A stretch of 64,000 nucleotides of DNA from a virus. Location of the stretch: positions 1-64,000 of the IMG/VR virus record IMGVR_UViG_3300026484_000390; one strand, 5' to 3'. The position numbers and the translations under genes were made by a program. Positions 25,232-33,963 of this stretch are shown one piece after another. The notes under the pieces are model-generated. The model ran no database searches, was not told the DNA's origin, and saw only the letters and a program-made list of their open reading frames with translations. How positions within the stretch are numbered: position 1 is the first letter of the stretch; every line of letters begins with the position of its first letter.

Positions 25232-25528
25232 ATGATAATTATCCAAACAAACGCAGCATTAGGTTATGCAGAATATGCTTCTTTTATAAAAATACCAAAT
25301 GGGAAAAATAAATTTTTATGTATTTTTACAAATGAAAAAAGGGGTTATGATAACTGTTATAAACCTGGTGAAATTAAAGAATTTACTTATACATATGACT
25401 ATAAAATTATTCCTAAAAGTAAATATGATTTAGTTCTTAACGAAAGTCCTTTAAAAGGAACATATTTATATGAAGAATTTTTAAAAAATTTAAAAGAAAA
25501 CAAGGAAAATAATGATAAAAATATATAA
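25232..25528 (+). CDS. Early protein of unknown function (98 aa)
   Basis: Starts MIIIQTNAALGYAEYASFIK behind RBS AAAGGAAA; lysine-rich C-terminus. Overlaps the next gene by 17 bases. No motif. Confidence 0.68.
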   Translation: MIIIQTNAALGYAEYASFIKIPNGKNKFLCIFTNEKRGYDNCYKPGEIKEFTYTYDYKIIPKSKYDLVLNESPLKGTYLYEEFLKNLKENKENNDKNI

Positions 25529-26156
25529 TTTAGAAATGGCAATTCATTTTTTAGAAAGAAATGATGACAGAAGTTTATTTGCTTGTGGTTTATATCAAAA
25601 TAATGAAATGGAATTAACTTATAAAGATTTGGACAAGTTAAGAAAATTAAAAGAAGATAAAGAGAATTCTTGGATGTATCAATATTATACTCAAAATCTT
25701 GGCGGAAATAAATGGGAAAAGTATGCAGAGTTAGATGTTTTTACTGTTAAAAAAGACAGGTTTGGTAAAAATCCTGGTTGGAATTCTGAAAGCGAGTTTT
25801 TATATATAGGTTATAGTTCTGTGGTATGTGGTCTTCAGGAAAAAATCCAAAATCTCGAATCTCAGTTTAAAAGGGAGCAGGAAGAGAATCAAAGATTTTT
25901 TGGGGAAAATACAAAATACACAGGTATGATTTTAAATATGGCTGACGATTTTGAAAATGATTGCCCGTCTGAAATTAAGGAAAAATTAGTGGCAGAATAT
26001 GATAACTGTAAAGATAAATATAAGAGTGATTTCCATATTCTACCTAATATTGTCGCTGCTAAACACATTAAAAACCAACTAGATGAATGGGCATTTATAG
26101 CAGAAGAAACAGACGTTATTGATGGATGGTATGCTGTTTGGTCAATAGGAGATTAA
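25512..26156 (+). CDS. Early protein of unknown function with coiled coil (214 aa)
   Basis: An acidic protein, with a heptad-like helix LQEKIQNLESQFKREQEENQ around residue 115. Several Trp/Tyr residues at both ends. RBS AAGGAAA lies inside the previous gene. No family recognised. Confidence 0.7.
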   Translation: MIKIYNLEMAIHFLERNDDRSLFACGLYQNNEMELTYKDLDKLRKLKEDKENSWMYQYYTQNLGGNKWEKYAELDVFTVKKDRFGKNPGWNSESEFLYIGYSSVVCGLQEKIQNLESQFKREQEENQRFFGENTKYTGMILNMADDFENDCPSEIKEKLVAEYDNCKDKYKSDFHILPNIVAAKHIKNQLDEWAFIAEETDVIDGWYAVWSIGD

Positions 26157-26158
26157 AA

Positions 26159-26497
26159 ATGGATCTTCATAATTTTTCGGGAGTTTCCTCAATCGAAAAT
26201 AAAGTAATGAGAAAAGAAGTATTTAGGTCAACGGAAATGAAATATTTTTTTGAAGACATAACACCAGAAATTTATGTATATACATTAAAAGAGGAGAAAT
26301 ATGAAAATTATCAAGAATTAATTAATAAGGTATTTGCTGGATATTCTGATATTAATGGTAATAATTTTAATTATGATTTAGAAAAAATGTATATAAAAAT
26401 AAATAATAATTATTGTAACCGCACCATATATTTTGTAAATATTAATAAAAATTATTTCAAAAGAAGAATACTTAAAAGAATTTCAAAAGGAAAATAA
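26159..26497 (+). CDS. Early protein of unknown function (112 aa)
   Basis: ATG 26159 is preferred because AGGAGATTAAAA precedes it; a longer frame begins 33 bases earlier. MDLHNFSGVSSIENKVMRKE start, basic C-terminus FKRRILKRISKGK. Unknown. Confidence 0.62.
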   Translation: MDLHNFSGVSSIENKVMRKEVFRSTEMKYFFEDITPEIYVYTLKEEKYENYQELINKVFAGYSDINGNNFNYDLEKMYIKINNNYCNRTIYFVNINKNYFKRRILKRISKGK

Positions 26498-26768
26498 TGG
26501 AAGAGTGGGAATTAAGTGGGATATGTAGAAGTACTAAGAATATTAATTCTTATAAGATTCTAATCTATTAAGTTATATAATCTATTAAATTTTCTTCTAT
26601 AAAGATTGTACTAAAATTAGTTACTTACTTTAAGACGAAAAAGTTTAAAGCTTATCTTTATGAGTTCATAACCGACTCTATATCAACTGGTTCTAAGGTT
26701 TTCTTAGAACATCAACGACTACATTTTTATACGGAATCATTACATAATTTTAAAACAGGAAAATATTT
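26498..26768 (+). other. Non-coding stretch with strong hairpin
   Basis: No convincing gene. GTTCTAAG (26690-26697) and CTTAGAAC (26703-26710) make a perfect 8-bp hairpin with a GTTTT loop. An ATG at 26497 opens about 20 codons only. Probably degraded early sequence or a leader. Confidence 0.4.
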
Positions 26769-26972
26769 ATGAAAACAGGTTATGTTCTATACGAACGATT
26801 TGGTAAACTAGAAATCTCTTTTGTTAAAGAGGAAGTAAAAAATGAAATTTACTCAAAGTCAATTGGAGTTTGTTCTGAAACTGTTATCGTCAATTCAGAC
26901 GATACAGTGATAATTGACTTTAAATCCACCCAAGAAGAAGTAGAAAAAGATAACGCCGAGTACTTTATTTAA
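26769..26972 (+). CDS. Small early protein (67 aa)
   Basis: MKTGYVLYERFGKLEISFVK then acidic end. RBS AGGAAAA. No function recognised. Confidence 0.6.
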   Translation: MKTGYVLYERFGKLEISFVKEEVKNEIYSKSIGVCSETVIVNSDDTVIIDFKSTQEEVEKDNAEYFI

Positions 26973-26994
26973 GGTTGTTCTAAGTATAATATGT

Positions 26995-27000
26995 TATAAT
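26995..27000 (+). promoter_or_regulatory. Early promoter TATAAT
   Basis: CTAAGTATAATATGTTATAAT, 31 bases before the ATG at 27026. Confidence 0.65.
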
Positions 27001-27025
27001 TATACATAAACAAAAAGGAATTAAA

Positions 27026-27166
27026 ATGGACTTTATTTTAACTGATGTACAAAAAGCTATAACAGGTTTAACATTAACATTTATAGTTTTACCAGGAATA
27101 GCACTATTTATTATCTCTAAAATAGTTAGTATAATTCCTGAAAAAATATTAGAAAAAGTTCTATAA
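27026..27166 (+). CDS. Small membrane protein (46 aa)
   Basis: Starts MDFILTDVQKAITGLTLTFI and has one hydrophobic helix to residue 34, then a basic end. RBS AAAAAGGAA and a good early promoter. Its TAA overlaps the next ATG (TAATG). May act at the host inner membrane. Confidence 0.65.
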   Translation: MDFILTDVQKAITGLTLTFIVLPGIALFIISKIVSIIPEKILEKVL

Positions 27167-27387
27167 TGACAAAATTAGATAGGATAATTTTAACAATAAT
27201 TGATATTAACCAAAATAGTTCTTTAATTACTAAGGTTTCAACTAAAGATATACATAAATTTATTAAAGATAATAAATTAAAATGGTTGATAGAAGATATT
27301 GGTAGATCACAAAAAATAGATTTAATTAAAAGTATAATTAAACATAATTTGGAATTTAAGAAAAACCTTAAATGTGAAGGCAATTAA
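27166..27387 (+). CDS. Small early protein (73 aa)
   Basis: Translationally coupled to the membrane protein upstream. Lysine-rich, helical; no motif. Directly abuts the next ATG at 27388. Confidence 0.6.
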   Translation: MTKLDRIILTIIDINQNSSLITKVSTKDIHKFIKDNKLKWLIEDIGRSQKIDLIKSIIKHNLEFKKNLKCEGN

Positions 27388-27609
27388 ATGAAAAAATATA
27401 AAACTTATTTTGTAACTTGTTCTGAAAATAGTGAGGGAGTTCAAATTCATACTGATTTAAATTTTGATTTAAAAAGAGACGATTTATTTATTAATCCAGA
27501 AACAGAAACATTAATTATTAATTATGTTTTTGGACAGAAACTTGATAATACTAGAACATTATGTGATATTGAGTTTAATGAAATTCAGATTGAAGAATTA
27601 AAAGAGTAA
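27388..27609 (+). CDS. Small early protein (73 aa)
   Basis: MKKYKTYFVTCSENSEGVQI start, acidic C-terminal third. RBS GAAGG lies in the end of the previous gene. Unknown. Confidence 0.6.
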   Translation: MKKYKTYFVTCSENSEGVQIHTDLNFDLKRDDLFINPETETLIINYVFGQKLDNTRTLCDIEFNEIQIEELKE

Positions 27610-27633
27610 ATTTAATCTTATCTTAAAGTTATT

Positions 27634-27644
27634 ATACTATAAAT
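27634..27644 (+). promoter_or_regulatory. Early promoter, TATACTATAAA region
   Basis: TTATCTTAAAGTTATTATAC then TATAAA; same block as at 28414-28441 with a slightly different -10. Confidence 0.55.
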
Positions 27645-27671
27645 TATACTATATAAAAAGAAGGATAGAAA

Positions 27672-28205
27672 ATGATTTTGCAAACATCAAATATAAACAA
27701 ACTTAAAGAATTTCAAAGAATCTTACCAGGCCTACAAAGTGAAAAAGGTAAAGACTTAAAAGAAGTTCAGGGTACAATGAATGAAGTAATAATTTATAAG
27801 TCGCTTGAAGCAGGAAAAGGTATTATTGTAGAAGATACTATTCTTATTGTAGACGGTGAAGAAATTGTAGATATTAGATGGAAAATAGATAGCTTAACTA
27901 CAACTTCAGATATTAGATGGATTGTATCTTTAGGATACAATGACGGTAAATCAATTAAAGTTTATAGAGGAATTATTGATGGTAACTTAGTTAAAACTGA
28001 TAAAGAAGGTTTTGGTTTTGACCCTTATTTTATTCCGAATGGAACAGATTTATCATTACAAGAATTAACTGAATTAAACCAAAAAGACAAATATAGTGCT
28101 AGAAATATTGCTTTAATTAACTTAAAAAACAAAAAATTTACTAAGAAAATTAGAGTTAAAGATGTTCCTGTTTGGACTGGAAAATATCAAAACGAAGAAG
28201 TTTAA
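27672..28205 (+). CDS. Ham1/RdgB-family NTP pyrophosphatase
   Basis: 177 residues (RdgB 197). Opening ILQTSNINKLKEF is the T/S-x-N-x-x-K-x-x-E substrate loop, EDTILIVDG the acidic metal site, KEGFGFDPYF the invariant GFGFDPxF, and KDKYSARNIAL the final SxR segment. The family hydrolyses ITP, dITP and XTP to monophosphates. In a phage likely to replace guanine by 7-deazaguanine derivatives it could clean the purine pool. Some phage relatives act on other odd nucleotides. Confidence 0.87.
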   Translation: MILQTSNINKLKEFQRILPGLQSEKGKDLKEVQGTMNEVIIYKSLEAGKGIIVEDTILIVDGEEIVDIRWKIDSLTTTSDIRWIVSLGYNDGKSIKVYRGIIDGNLVKTDKEGFGFDPYFIPNGTDLSLQELTELNQKDKYSARNIALINLKNKKFTKKIRVKDVPVWTGKYQNEEV

Positions 28206-28207
28206 TA

Positions 28208-28376
28208 ATGTATGTATTAGAAGAACGGGATTGTGGTGGATGTGGTAGCACAGTTGTTACTTGGGTAACTCAAATGGAACCGAATCTCAAGAAGATTTAT
28301 TACAAAGTGTGAAGCAAAGTGGTTAAGAGTTCCGGGTAATACAGAAATATATGAAACTATGAAAAAGGTTTTATAA
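28208..28376 (+). pseudogene. Frameshifted small Cys-containing gene
   Basis: An ATG at 28208 opens MYVLEERDCGGCGSTVVTW with a CxxC knuckle and stops after 34 codons. The continuation CEAKWLRVPGNTEIYETMKK lies in another frame and ends at the TAA at 28374. A single-base change near 28310 would restore one gene of about 56 codons. Confidence 0.5.
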
Positions 28377-28435
28377 TGCAAGATGAGATTTTTTGGAAAA
28401 CAGCACATATTAACTTTATCTTAAGGTTATTATAC

Positions 28436-28441
28436 TATAAT
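28436..28441 (+). promoter_or_regulatory. Early promoter TATAAT
   Basis: CTTAAGGTTATTATACTATAAT; full early pattern. Confidence 0.68.
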
Positions 28442-28468
28442 TATACTATATAAAAAGAAGGATAAAAA

Positions 28469-28789
28469 ATGAAATATTATAAGACACTAGAAACAAAAGC
28501 CAAACATATTGAATATTATCTTGATCATAAATGTAATCAAGATAATTTAAAAAAAATTATAGAAAACTCTGGTTATAATTTTTCTGATTTTAATATTATT
28601 AACACAAGAGGTTATGATATGAAACAAGTGCTTAGACTTAAGAAATCAAAAATTAAGAAGGATATAGTTTTATTAGAGCAATTAAAAGTATTTTTTATAA
28701 CTGAGAAAATTTATAATTCACTTAAGATAAATGAAAAAATGTATTATCCAAATTTAGAAAATATTACACCTGAATTAATTTTATCTTAA
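28469..28789 (+). CDS. Early protein of unknown function (106 aa)
   Basis: Lysine-rich helical protein starting MKYYKTLETKAKHIEYYLDH. The next gene (RNA ligase) also begins MKYY, but no further similarity. RBS AGAAGGA. Confidence 0.65.
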   Translation: MKYYKTLETKAKHIEYYLDHKCNQDNLKKIIENSGYNFSDFNIINTRGYDMKQVLRLKKSKIKKDIVLLEQLKVFFITEKIYNSLKINEKMYYPNLENITPELILS

Positions 28790-28801
28790 AGTATGTTGTG
28801 T

Positions 28802-28807
28802 TATAAT
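28802..28807 (+). promoter_or_regulatory. Early promoter TATAAT
   Basis: CTTAAAGTATGTTGTGTTATAAT before the RNA ligase gene; spacing one base longer than the others. Confidence 0.65.
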
Positions 28808-28832
28808 TAAAATATAAAAAGAAGGAAAGAAT

Positions 28833-29993
28833 ATGAAATATTATTTAAAAACAATAGAAGAGGTTGAAGCAATCTGTAAAAGAAATGAATCTTTTTACAT
28901 TAAAGAAACTGAAATTGAAGGATCTAGAGTTAAAATAGCCGACTATAGATTAGCTTCAATAACAGATTTTATTCAAGATGAAGCACAAGAACTAAGAGGT
29001 ATTTGTTTTGTTGAACAGGCAGACGGTTCTTGGAAAAGAAATCTACTTATGAATAAATTTCATAATCTTAACGAGACTAAATTTAATGATGAAATATCTT
29101 GGATGTATGAAGATGTTAAACATAAGAAAGTTATAAGCGTACAAGATAAACTTGATGGGAGTATTTGTAGTCCCGTAAAATATCCAAATGGTGCAATAAG
29201 AATGAAATCCAAAACTTCATTTATTTCCGATCAAGCAGTAATGGCACAAGAGTTTTTTAATAAAAAAAGTATAATGCAAGAAGAAGTTGATAAATTATTA
29301 GAAAAAGGGAAAACGCCAATTTTTGAACTAATATCAGCAGAAAATCAAATAGTTTTATCTTATAAAAATACAGAATTAATACTACTACAAATAAGAAATG
29401 AAGATGGTACTTATATGTCTTGTGAAGATATAAAATATTATTCAATTATTATGGGAGTTAAGCAAGCAAAGGTTTACGATAAATCATTTAATGATTTGAA
29501 TAAATTGTTAAAACTTAAAGAAACAGAAGAAAATATCGAAGGTTATGTGGTAACACTAGAAGATGGTCAAATGTTAAAAATTAAATGTAATTGGTATTTA
29601 CAATTACATAGATTAGTTTCACCAAACCAATTTCAAGAAAATCATCTAATTGAAGCAATTTTAGATGGTAATTTTGATGATATCATATCTCAATTAAACG
29701 AAGGGCCAAAAAAAGAAAAATTTATTGAGTTAGAACATTTAATTTCACATAAATTTAATGAATTAGTTCAAGAATTTATAGATTTAAGAGGCGAATATTT
29801 TAACAAATATCAAGAAAACAGAAAAGAATTTGCATTAGCTAATGCTAAAAAACCATTATTTGGTTCAATAATGAAATCTTTAAATACATCTTTCAGAGAT
29901 GTAGAGAAAACTGCTGAACAAAGTGTAACTGATTTTATATTAAGACAATGTAAAACTTTGGGTTCTGCTAAAGAGTTCGTAGAAGGATTATAA
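28833..29993 (+). CDS. rnlA: T4 RNA ligase 1-family protein
   Basis: 386 residues; T4 Rnl1 has 374. Motif I VQDKLDGSI supplies the adenylated lysine (K-x-D-G-S), preceded by an ELRGICF strand as in Rnl1. Motif III is IFELISAENQIVL, motif IV ENIEGYVV and motif V MLKIKCNWY. The C-terminal 130 residues are helical, like the tRNA-binding domain of Rnl1. T4 Rnl1 with polynucleotide kinase repairs tRNA cut by host anticodon nucleases. The HD-Pnk protein at 35828 would supply matching ends. Early promoter directly upstream. Confidence 0.92.
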   Translation: MKYYLKTIEEVEAICKRNESFYIKETEIEGSRVKIADYRLASITDFIQDEAQELRGICFVEQADGSWKRNLLMNKFHNLNETKFNDEISWMYEDVKHKKVISVQDKLDGSICSPVKYPNGAIRMKSKTSFISDQAVMAQEFFNKKSIMQEEVDKLLEKGKTPIFELISAENQIVLSYKNTELILLQIRNEDGTYMSCEDIKYYSIIMGVKQAKVYDKSFNDLNKLLKLKETEENIEGYVVTLEDGQMLKIKCNWYLQLHRLVSPNQFQENHLIEAILDGNFDDIISQLNEGPKKEKFIELEHLISHKFNELVQEFIDLRGEYFNKYQENRKEFALANAKKPLFGSIMKSLNTSFRDVEKTAEQSVTDFILRQCKTLGSAKEFVEGL

Positions 29994-29994
29994 A

Positions 29995-30150
29995 ATGAAA
30001 AGAGTTGTTCTTTTAAACAAAGTTGAAGAAGTTAGTGTATTGAAGAAAAATAAAAAATCAATAGCGGCATATAAAAGAAATGGTTGGGTTCAAATTTATG
30101 AAGGTAAATTTGGCTTAACTTTACAAAAAACCGTTAAGAAAGGAATATAA
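29995..30150 (+). CDS. Small basic protein (51 aa)
   Basis: Starts one base after the ligase stop. MKRVVLLNKVEEVSVLKKNK start, basic end. No function recognised; coupling to the ligase suggests co-expression. Confidence 0.55.
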   Translation: MKRVVLLNKVEEVSVLKKNKKSIAAYKRNGWVQIYEGKFGLTLQKTVKKGI

Positions 30151-30151
30151 A

Positions 30152-30409
30152 ATGAGAAATATTTTGGATGGAATTAATCCAAAATATTTTGATGAAGTTT
30201 TTGATAGAGTTCAAAAAGAAGCTATTAAAAAGGAAAGGAAATTAACTGAAAGATTAAAACATTATAAAAAAATGCAAGAAAAACATATTTTTCTTACTAA
30301 AAAAGGTTATAAAATTTCAACATTAGGTGGAGGATATGAAAGTAATATAAAAAATACTCAATATTGGCTTGACAAACATATTGAAAAAAATATTGAGTTA
30401 CTTATTTAA
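30152..30409 (+). CDS. Small helical basic protein (85 aa)
   Basis: Lysine/glutamate-rich helices; starts MRNILDGINPKYFDEVFDR. RBS AAAGGA at the previous gene end. Unknown. Confidence 0.58.
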   Translation: MRNILDGINPKYFDEVFDRVQKEAIKKERKLTERLKHYKKMQEKHIFLTKKGYKISTLGGGYESNIKNTQYWLDKHIEKNIELLI

Positions 30410-30424
30410 TTAGAAGGAAAGAAT

Positions 30425-30502
30425 TTGAAAACTCTTATAAATATTACTAATATTAATGTTTTGTCATTTTTAAGTATTGTATTTAATACTTTTGGGATAT
30501 AG
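30425..30502 (+). CDS. Possible 25-residue hydrophobic peptide
   Basis: TTG start behind RBS AGAAGGAAAG; contains INVLSFLSIVFNTFGI. Ends two bases before the next ATG. Short and without ATG, so uncertain. Confidence 0.3.
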   Translation: MKTLINITNINVLSFLSIVFNTFGI

Positions 30503-30504
30503 TA

Positions 30505-30747
30505 ATGGAATATGAAATAATAGAGGCACAAGAACTTCAAGAAGTGGTAGAAGAAGTTAAAATATGGATTAAATCAGGTTGGAAGCCACAAGGCGGGATA
30601 ACTGCAATTTGTGTAGAAAATGAAATTAAAAACGGGCATGATTCTAATTACAGTGGGGTTTTTAGAGGCTTACAACCAAAGAAATTTAAGTATATGCAGG
30701 CAATGGTAAAAGAAATAGAACCAATTAAAATAAAAAAGGAAATATAA
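30505..30747 (+). CDS. DUF1737-like small protein (80 aa)
   Basis: YEIIEAQELQEVVEEVKIWI followed by SGWKPQGGI gives the pattern of DUF1737: variable strand, helix of about 15 residues, then a GWxPQGG turn. Function of the family is unknown. Next gene starts without a gap. Confidence 0.68.
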   Translation: MEYEIIEAQELQEVVEEVKIWIKSGWKPQGGITAICVENEIKNGHDSNYSGVFRGLQPKKFKYMQAMVKEIEPIKIKKEI

Positions 30748-31200
30748 TTGAAAAAATTAAAAATATTACTGCTTATTATGTTAAGCACAAGTCTATTCTC
30801 AAGGGAAATAATTTATCAGGATTTTGCTATTAGAAATATTGTTTCAGTCTATGATGGAGATACATTTAGAGTTAATTTGCTTTGTAAAGAACCTTTATTA
30901 TGTAGTAATATTCCAATTAGAATATTTGGAATTAATACACCTGAAAGACGAGGCGGTTCTGGAACAGATACAGAAAAGAGAAAAGCAAAAATAGCACAAA
31001 AATATACTTATAAATTTCTTAAAAATTCAAGAGTCAGATTAGTGAATTGTTTTAGAGGAAAATATTTTAGATTAGTTTGTAATGTTAAAAGTGAATTAAA
31101 CGAAGATATAAGTGATTATTTAATTAATACAGGTTATGCAGTACCATATTTTGGTGGAACAAAGACCAAAGATTGGTCAGATGAAAATGATGGTTTATAG
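30748..31200 (+). CDS. Exported staphylococcal-nuclease-like (thermonuclease) protein
   Basis: 150 residues from TTG 30748. Residues 1-18 (KKLKILLLIMLSTSLFS) are a signal peptide. SVYDGDTFRV has the SNase catalytic Asp and metal-binding DGDT; IRIFGINTPER carries the essential Arg and substrate loop; YAVPYFGG is a typical later strand. The usual second Glu-Arg pair is partly replaced by a KRKAK helix. A nuclease sent to the periplasm early in infection could degrade incoming DNA, so superinfection exclusion is a natural hypothesis. Acquired probably from a bacterial host. Confidence 0.82.
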   Translation: MKKLKILLLIMLSTSLFSREIIYQDFAIRNIVSVYDGDTFRVNLLCKEPLLCSNIPIRIFGINTPERRGGSGTDTEKRKAKIAQKYTYKFLKNSRVRLVNCFRGKYFRLVCNVKSELNEDISDYLINTGYAVPYFGGTKTKDWSDENDGL

Positions 31201-31209
31201 GAGTAAATA

Positions 31210-31437
31210 ATGAGTCAAACTTTAATGGTAAAAAATTATCAGGCAGGGGAAAATTTGGATATTGAAGGTGATATTCAAGATAGTATTTTAGAAATTCAAG
31301 ATGAAAATGAGATTGATGAATATGGAGATTATAAAGGTTATATTAAAGTGACAGTTCAATATATTCCAGAAGATAGTTGTGAATGTATTGGTTTTCAACA
31401 TAGTACTGGATGTAAGCATTGGATAATGAGTTATTAA
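31210..31437 (+). CDS. Small SWIM-like zinc protein (75 aa)
   Basis: Acidic N-terminal 55 residues, then CECIGFQHSTGCKHW, i.e. C-x-C followed by C-x-H, the ligand order of SWIM zinc fingers. Very short for a functional SWIM protein. May bind nucleic acid or protein. Confidence 0.55.
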   Translation: MSQTLMVKNYQAGENLDIEGDIQDSILEIQDENEIDEYGDYKGYIKVTVQYIPEDSCECIGFQHSTGCKHWIMSY

Positions 31438-31476
31438 GGAAAAATATAGTATATTATAAAGAAAGAAGGACGGAAA

Positions 31477-31833
31477 ATGGCACAATTAAATGAAAGATTA
31501 GCAACACAACAGGAAATTACACAAGAGCAACGAGGTAATCTAGATTTATTATATGAAGAAATGGACATCTTATTTCGAACTGAAAAAGAAGATCCAAATA
31601 TTAAAGTAACTGGTCAGTATTATGCTGAAGATATGAAAAAATTAGAGTTTAAATTACAAGAAAATTGGAACTTTCCTCAAGATGAATTATACCATACTTG
31701 GTGGAATAAATTTAGTAATTGTAAATGTCCTAAATTGGACAATGACGAAAGATTTGGTAGACCAAAAATAATTACTTGTGATTGTCCATTGCATAAGCAT
31801 ATCTGCCTTGAAGAAGAAAAGGAAAACCCTTAA
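31477..31833 (+). CDS. Small phage protein with two CxC clusters (118 aa)
   Basis: A helical N-terminal half (QEQRGNLDLLYEEMD) and a C-terminal CKCPKLDN then TCDCPLHKH, two CxCP/CxC pairs plus histidines, a likely zinc site. Such proteins are frequent in T4-like phages but of unknown function. Stop overlaps next ATG. Confidence 0.68.
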   Translation: MAQLNERLATQQEITQEQRGNLDLLYEEMDILFRTEKEDPNIKVTGQYYAEDMKKLEFKLQENWNFPQDELYHTWWNKFSNCKCPKLDNDERFGRPKIITCDCPLHKHICLEEEKENP

Positions 31834-32273
31834 TGAGAACTTTAACAGTAACAGGTACAAGCAATAATTTTAGTAATAGAGAAAACGGTATAAATGCAGC
31901 TAAAGATAATGCTACATTTAAATTTTCTGAAAGCCTAAATAATAACGAAGTGATAATAGAAGTTAATCATATTAACAATTATTTCTCTCACAATTCTCGT
32001 AAGGGAACTTCGGAGTCAAGTTGTATAATAGGTACACTTAAAGAAAAATTACTCTATAAACAAAATGAAATAGCTCTAAAAATTGAAAAAGCTAAATTAA
32101 TGAACTTTGAAAAGGAATTGACAATAGATAGTAATAATAAACATTTATTGCTTTATTTAGTTGATAAATATGGAATAGAAAAAATGACCGAATTACTTCA
32201 AATATTTAAAGAAGTAGAACCACCATTAAGAGAAAAAGAAGTTCAAAATAATAAACTAAAGAAATATTTATAA
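31833..32273 (+). CDS. Early protein of unknown function (146 aa)
   Basis: Ser/Asn-rich first 60 residues, then a coiled helical segment LKEKLLYKQNEIALKIEKAK. Coupled to upstream gene by TAATG. No family. Confidence 0.62.
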   Translation: MRTLTVTGTSNNFSNRENGINAAKDNATFKFSESLNNNEVIIEVNHINNYFSHNSRKGTSESSCIIGTLKEKLLYKQNEIALKIEKAKLMNFEKELTIDSNNKHLLLYLVDKYGIEKMTELLQIFKEVEPPLREKEVQNNKLKKYL

Positions 32274-32281
32274 GGAATAAT

Positions 32282-32911
32282 ATGAAATATTTAAAGAATT
32301 ATTTTAATAGATTTAAAATATTCGACCCTATCACAGAATTCAGAATAATTAATACAATATTTGTAGCAATGGGAATGGCATTATTAGTTCCTGTTATAAT
32401 CTCACTTAAAGGGATTTATTTTGCAGCTTGGTTAATTGGTACGTTTTCAATAATTCAAACTTTAACAGTTAAAAGCAATAGTTATATTGTTGAAAAAGTC
32501 TCAATAAGAGCAATGTTTAGACTAGGAATATATATCCATTTTGCTTATATTGGAATGAGTTTATTTTATTTTATATCACCAGAAATTATGTTATGGACAG
32601 ATAGCATTTTAGGTATAGTTGAAGTAGCATTATTTAGTGCATTTTCAATAAGCCTTAATAACTATATTACAGATGAACATCCGAGAGATATGAGTAAGTT
32701 CCAAATTATTAGAAATTCTGTTTGGGCAGATGGATATTTAATTGGATTATTTACAGTAACTTTAGTTACTTACTTTGGAACTATTGGACAAGCAGTCATA
32801 TTATTTATTATATTTAATGTTTTATTTAATATATGGATGATAAAAAACTGGAACATTTACAATGATAATGAATATTGTTGTGATTCATTATTAAATAAGG
32901 ACATAAAATGA
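32282..32911 (+). CDS. Polytopic membrane protein (209 aa)
   Basis: About five or six hydrophobic helices, for instance MGMALLVPVIISLKGIYFAA and GQAVILFIIFNVLFNIWMI. No transporter motif. Inserted in the host inner membrane; role unknown. Overlaps next ATG by 4 bases. Confidence 0.68.
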   Translation: MKYLKNYFNRFKIFDPITEFRIINTIFVAMGMALLVPVIISLKGIYFAAWLIGTFSIIQTLTVKSNSYIVEKVSIRAMFRLGIYIHFAYIGMSLFYFISPEIMLWTDSILGIVEVALFSAFSISLNNYITDEHPRDMSKFQIIRNSVWADGYLIGLFTVTLVTYFGTIGQAVILFIIFNVLFNIWMIKNWNIYNDNEYCCDSLLNKDIK

Positions 32912-33549
32912 AAATAACGGTAGAATATTTAGTTAATTTCTTAATTAGTTTTAATAGTAAGAAATATGCACATGAAGATTATATTAATTTATATAATAAA
33001 CAGTTAGAAGTTATTCTTGAAATTCTCAATATTAAAGATTTAATTACTTTTGATAAATCAGATGAGAAAAACCCCAAATTTATTTTCAAAAGATTATTTC
33101 CAGAATATATTAGAGGTAATATAATGCAGGGAATGGAATATGAAAGTTTAAAAAAGACTGAAGAAGTAATTAATTGGACTATTAATGACTCTTTAGAAAA
33201 AATAAATGTTTCAAGAAATATTAGAAATAGCGGCCAGTTGACTACTTTCAATGATATGGAAATGGTTCATAAAGTACTTAATACAAGACAAAAAGATTAT
33301 GCAATTGATATTTTAAATAAAAGTATTAAGGAATTATACAAAGAGCAAATTATTGAAGCATTAAGAATGTTATATACGGCAGATTCTCTTTATAAGAAAA
33401 AATTAAAAGATATACAAAAGGATGAAGACCCAGAATGGGATCTTGCAAGTTTAAAAAGAGTACAAAAATCCTGGAGTATTAACAATTCTGCATCCGAAGA
33501 ACAAACTGAAATACTTAAAAATAATATTTGTGATTGGGATTATGTGTAA
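32908..33549 (+). CDS. Early protein of unknown function (213 aa)
   Basis: Charged, helical protein starting MKITVEYLVNFLISFNSKK. Coupled to the membrane protein by ATGA overlap; ends at a terminator. No motif recognised. Confidence 0.65.
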   Translation: MKITVEYLVNFLISFNSKKYAHEDYINLYNKQLEVILEILNIKDLITFDKSDEKNPKFIFKRLFPEYIRGNIMQGMEYESLKKTEEVINWTINDSLEKINVSRNIRNSGQLTTFNDMEMVHKVLNTRQKDYAIDILNKSIKELYKEQIIEALRMLYTADSLYKKKLKDIQKDEDPEWDLASLKRVQKSWSINNSASEEQTEILKNNICDWDYV

Positions 33550-33575
33550 ACTAGGATTAATTTCCTAGTTTTTAT
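33548..33575 (+). terminator. Rho-independent terminator
   Basis: AAACTAGG pairs with CCTAGTTT (8 bp, 8-base loop) followed by TTATT. It closes the 28.8-33.5 kb early gene run. Confidence 0.72.
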
Positions 33576-33839
33576 TCCTTTTGTAATATCTTGCTATTAG
33601 AAATATAACGTATTTTTACGCTACTTTTATCATAATTTGAGGAATCAATCATATGAACTCAACAACATCCTTCTTTTTTTTAACATCTCCTATACAAACT
33701 TTATTATTTTCAAAAATTATTTCTTTAAAACTATCAGCAAAATTTTTTTATTTTATTCCTAATAAATAAATATGTTCGCTTTTTCAAGTGTACTTAAAAT
33801 TGCAATTCCTTCATTTTTTTTGAGAATATTAATAAGCAT
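33572..33839 (-). pseudogene. Decayed minus-strand gene
   Basis: On the minus strand an ATG at 33839 opens MLINILKKNEGIAILSTLEK then stops. Further pieces, DSFKEIIFENNKVCIGDVKK and SSNYDKSSVKIRYISNSKIL, lie in two other frames. No intact gene remains. Confidence 0.5.
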
Positions 33840-33903
33840 TATTTTCTAGTTGGTTATGTAAAATATAAACTTTCCTTTAATATGAGCCTAAGGTTTAATG
33901 TGT

Positions 33904-33909
33904 TATAAT
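33904..33909 (+). promoter_or_regulatory. Early promoter TATAAT
   Basis: CTAAGGTTTAATGTGTTATAAT; drives the decayed frame and then the 34161 gene run. Confidence 0.62.
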
Positions 33910-33963
33910 TATATAAAGGATAAATAATTCATTTTACTAATAAAAAGCCATTAAAATCTTTGA

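Noticed and set aside
26600-26768. tRNA gene
   Set aside because: The 8-bp hairpin and TTCT loop recall a T arm, but no cloverleaf with acceptor and anticodon arms can be drawn. No tRNA was found anywhere in the window.
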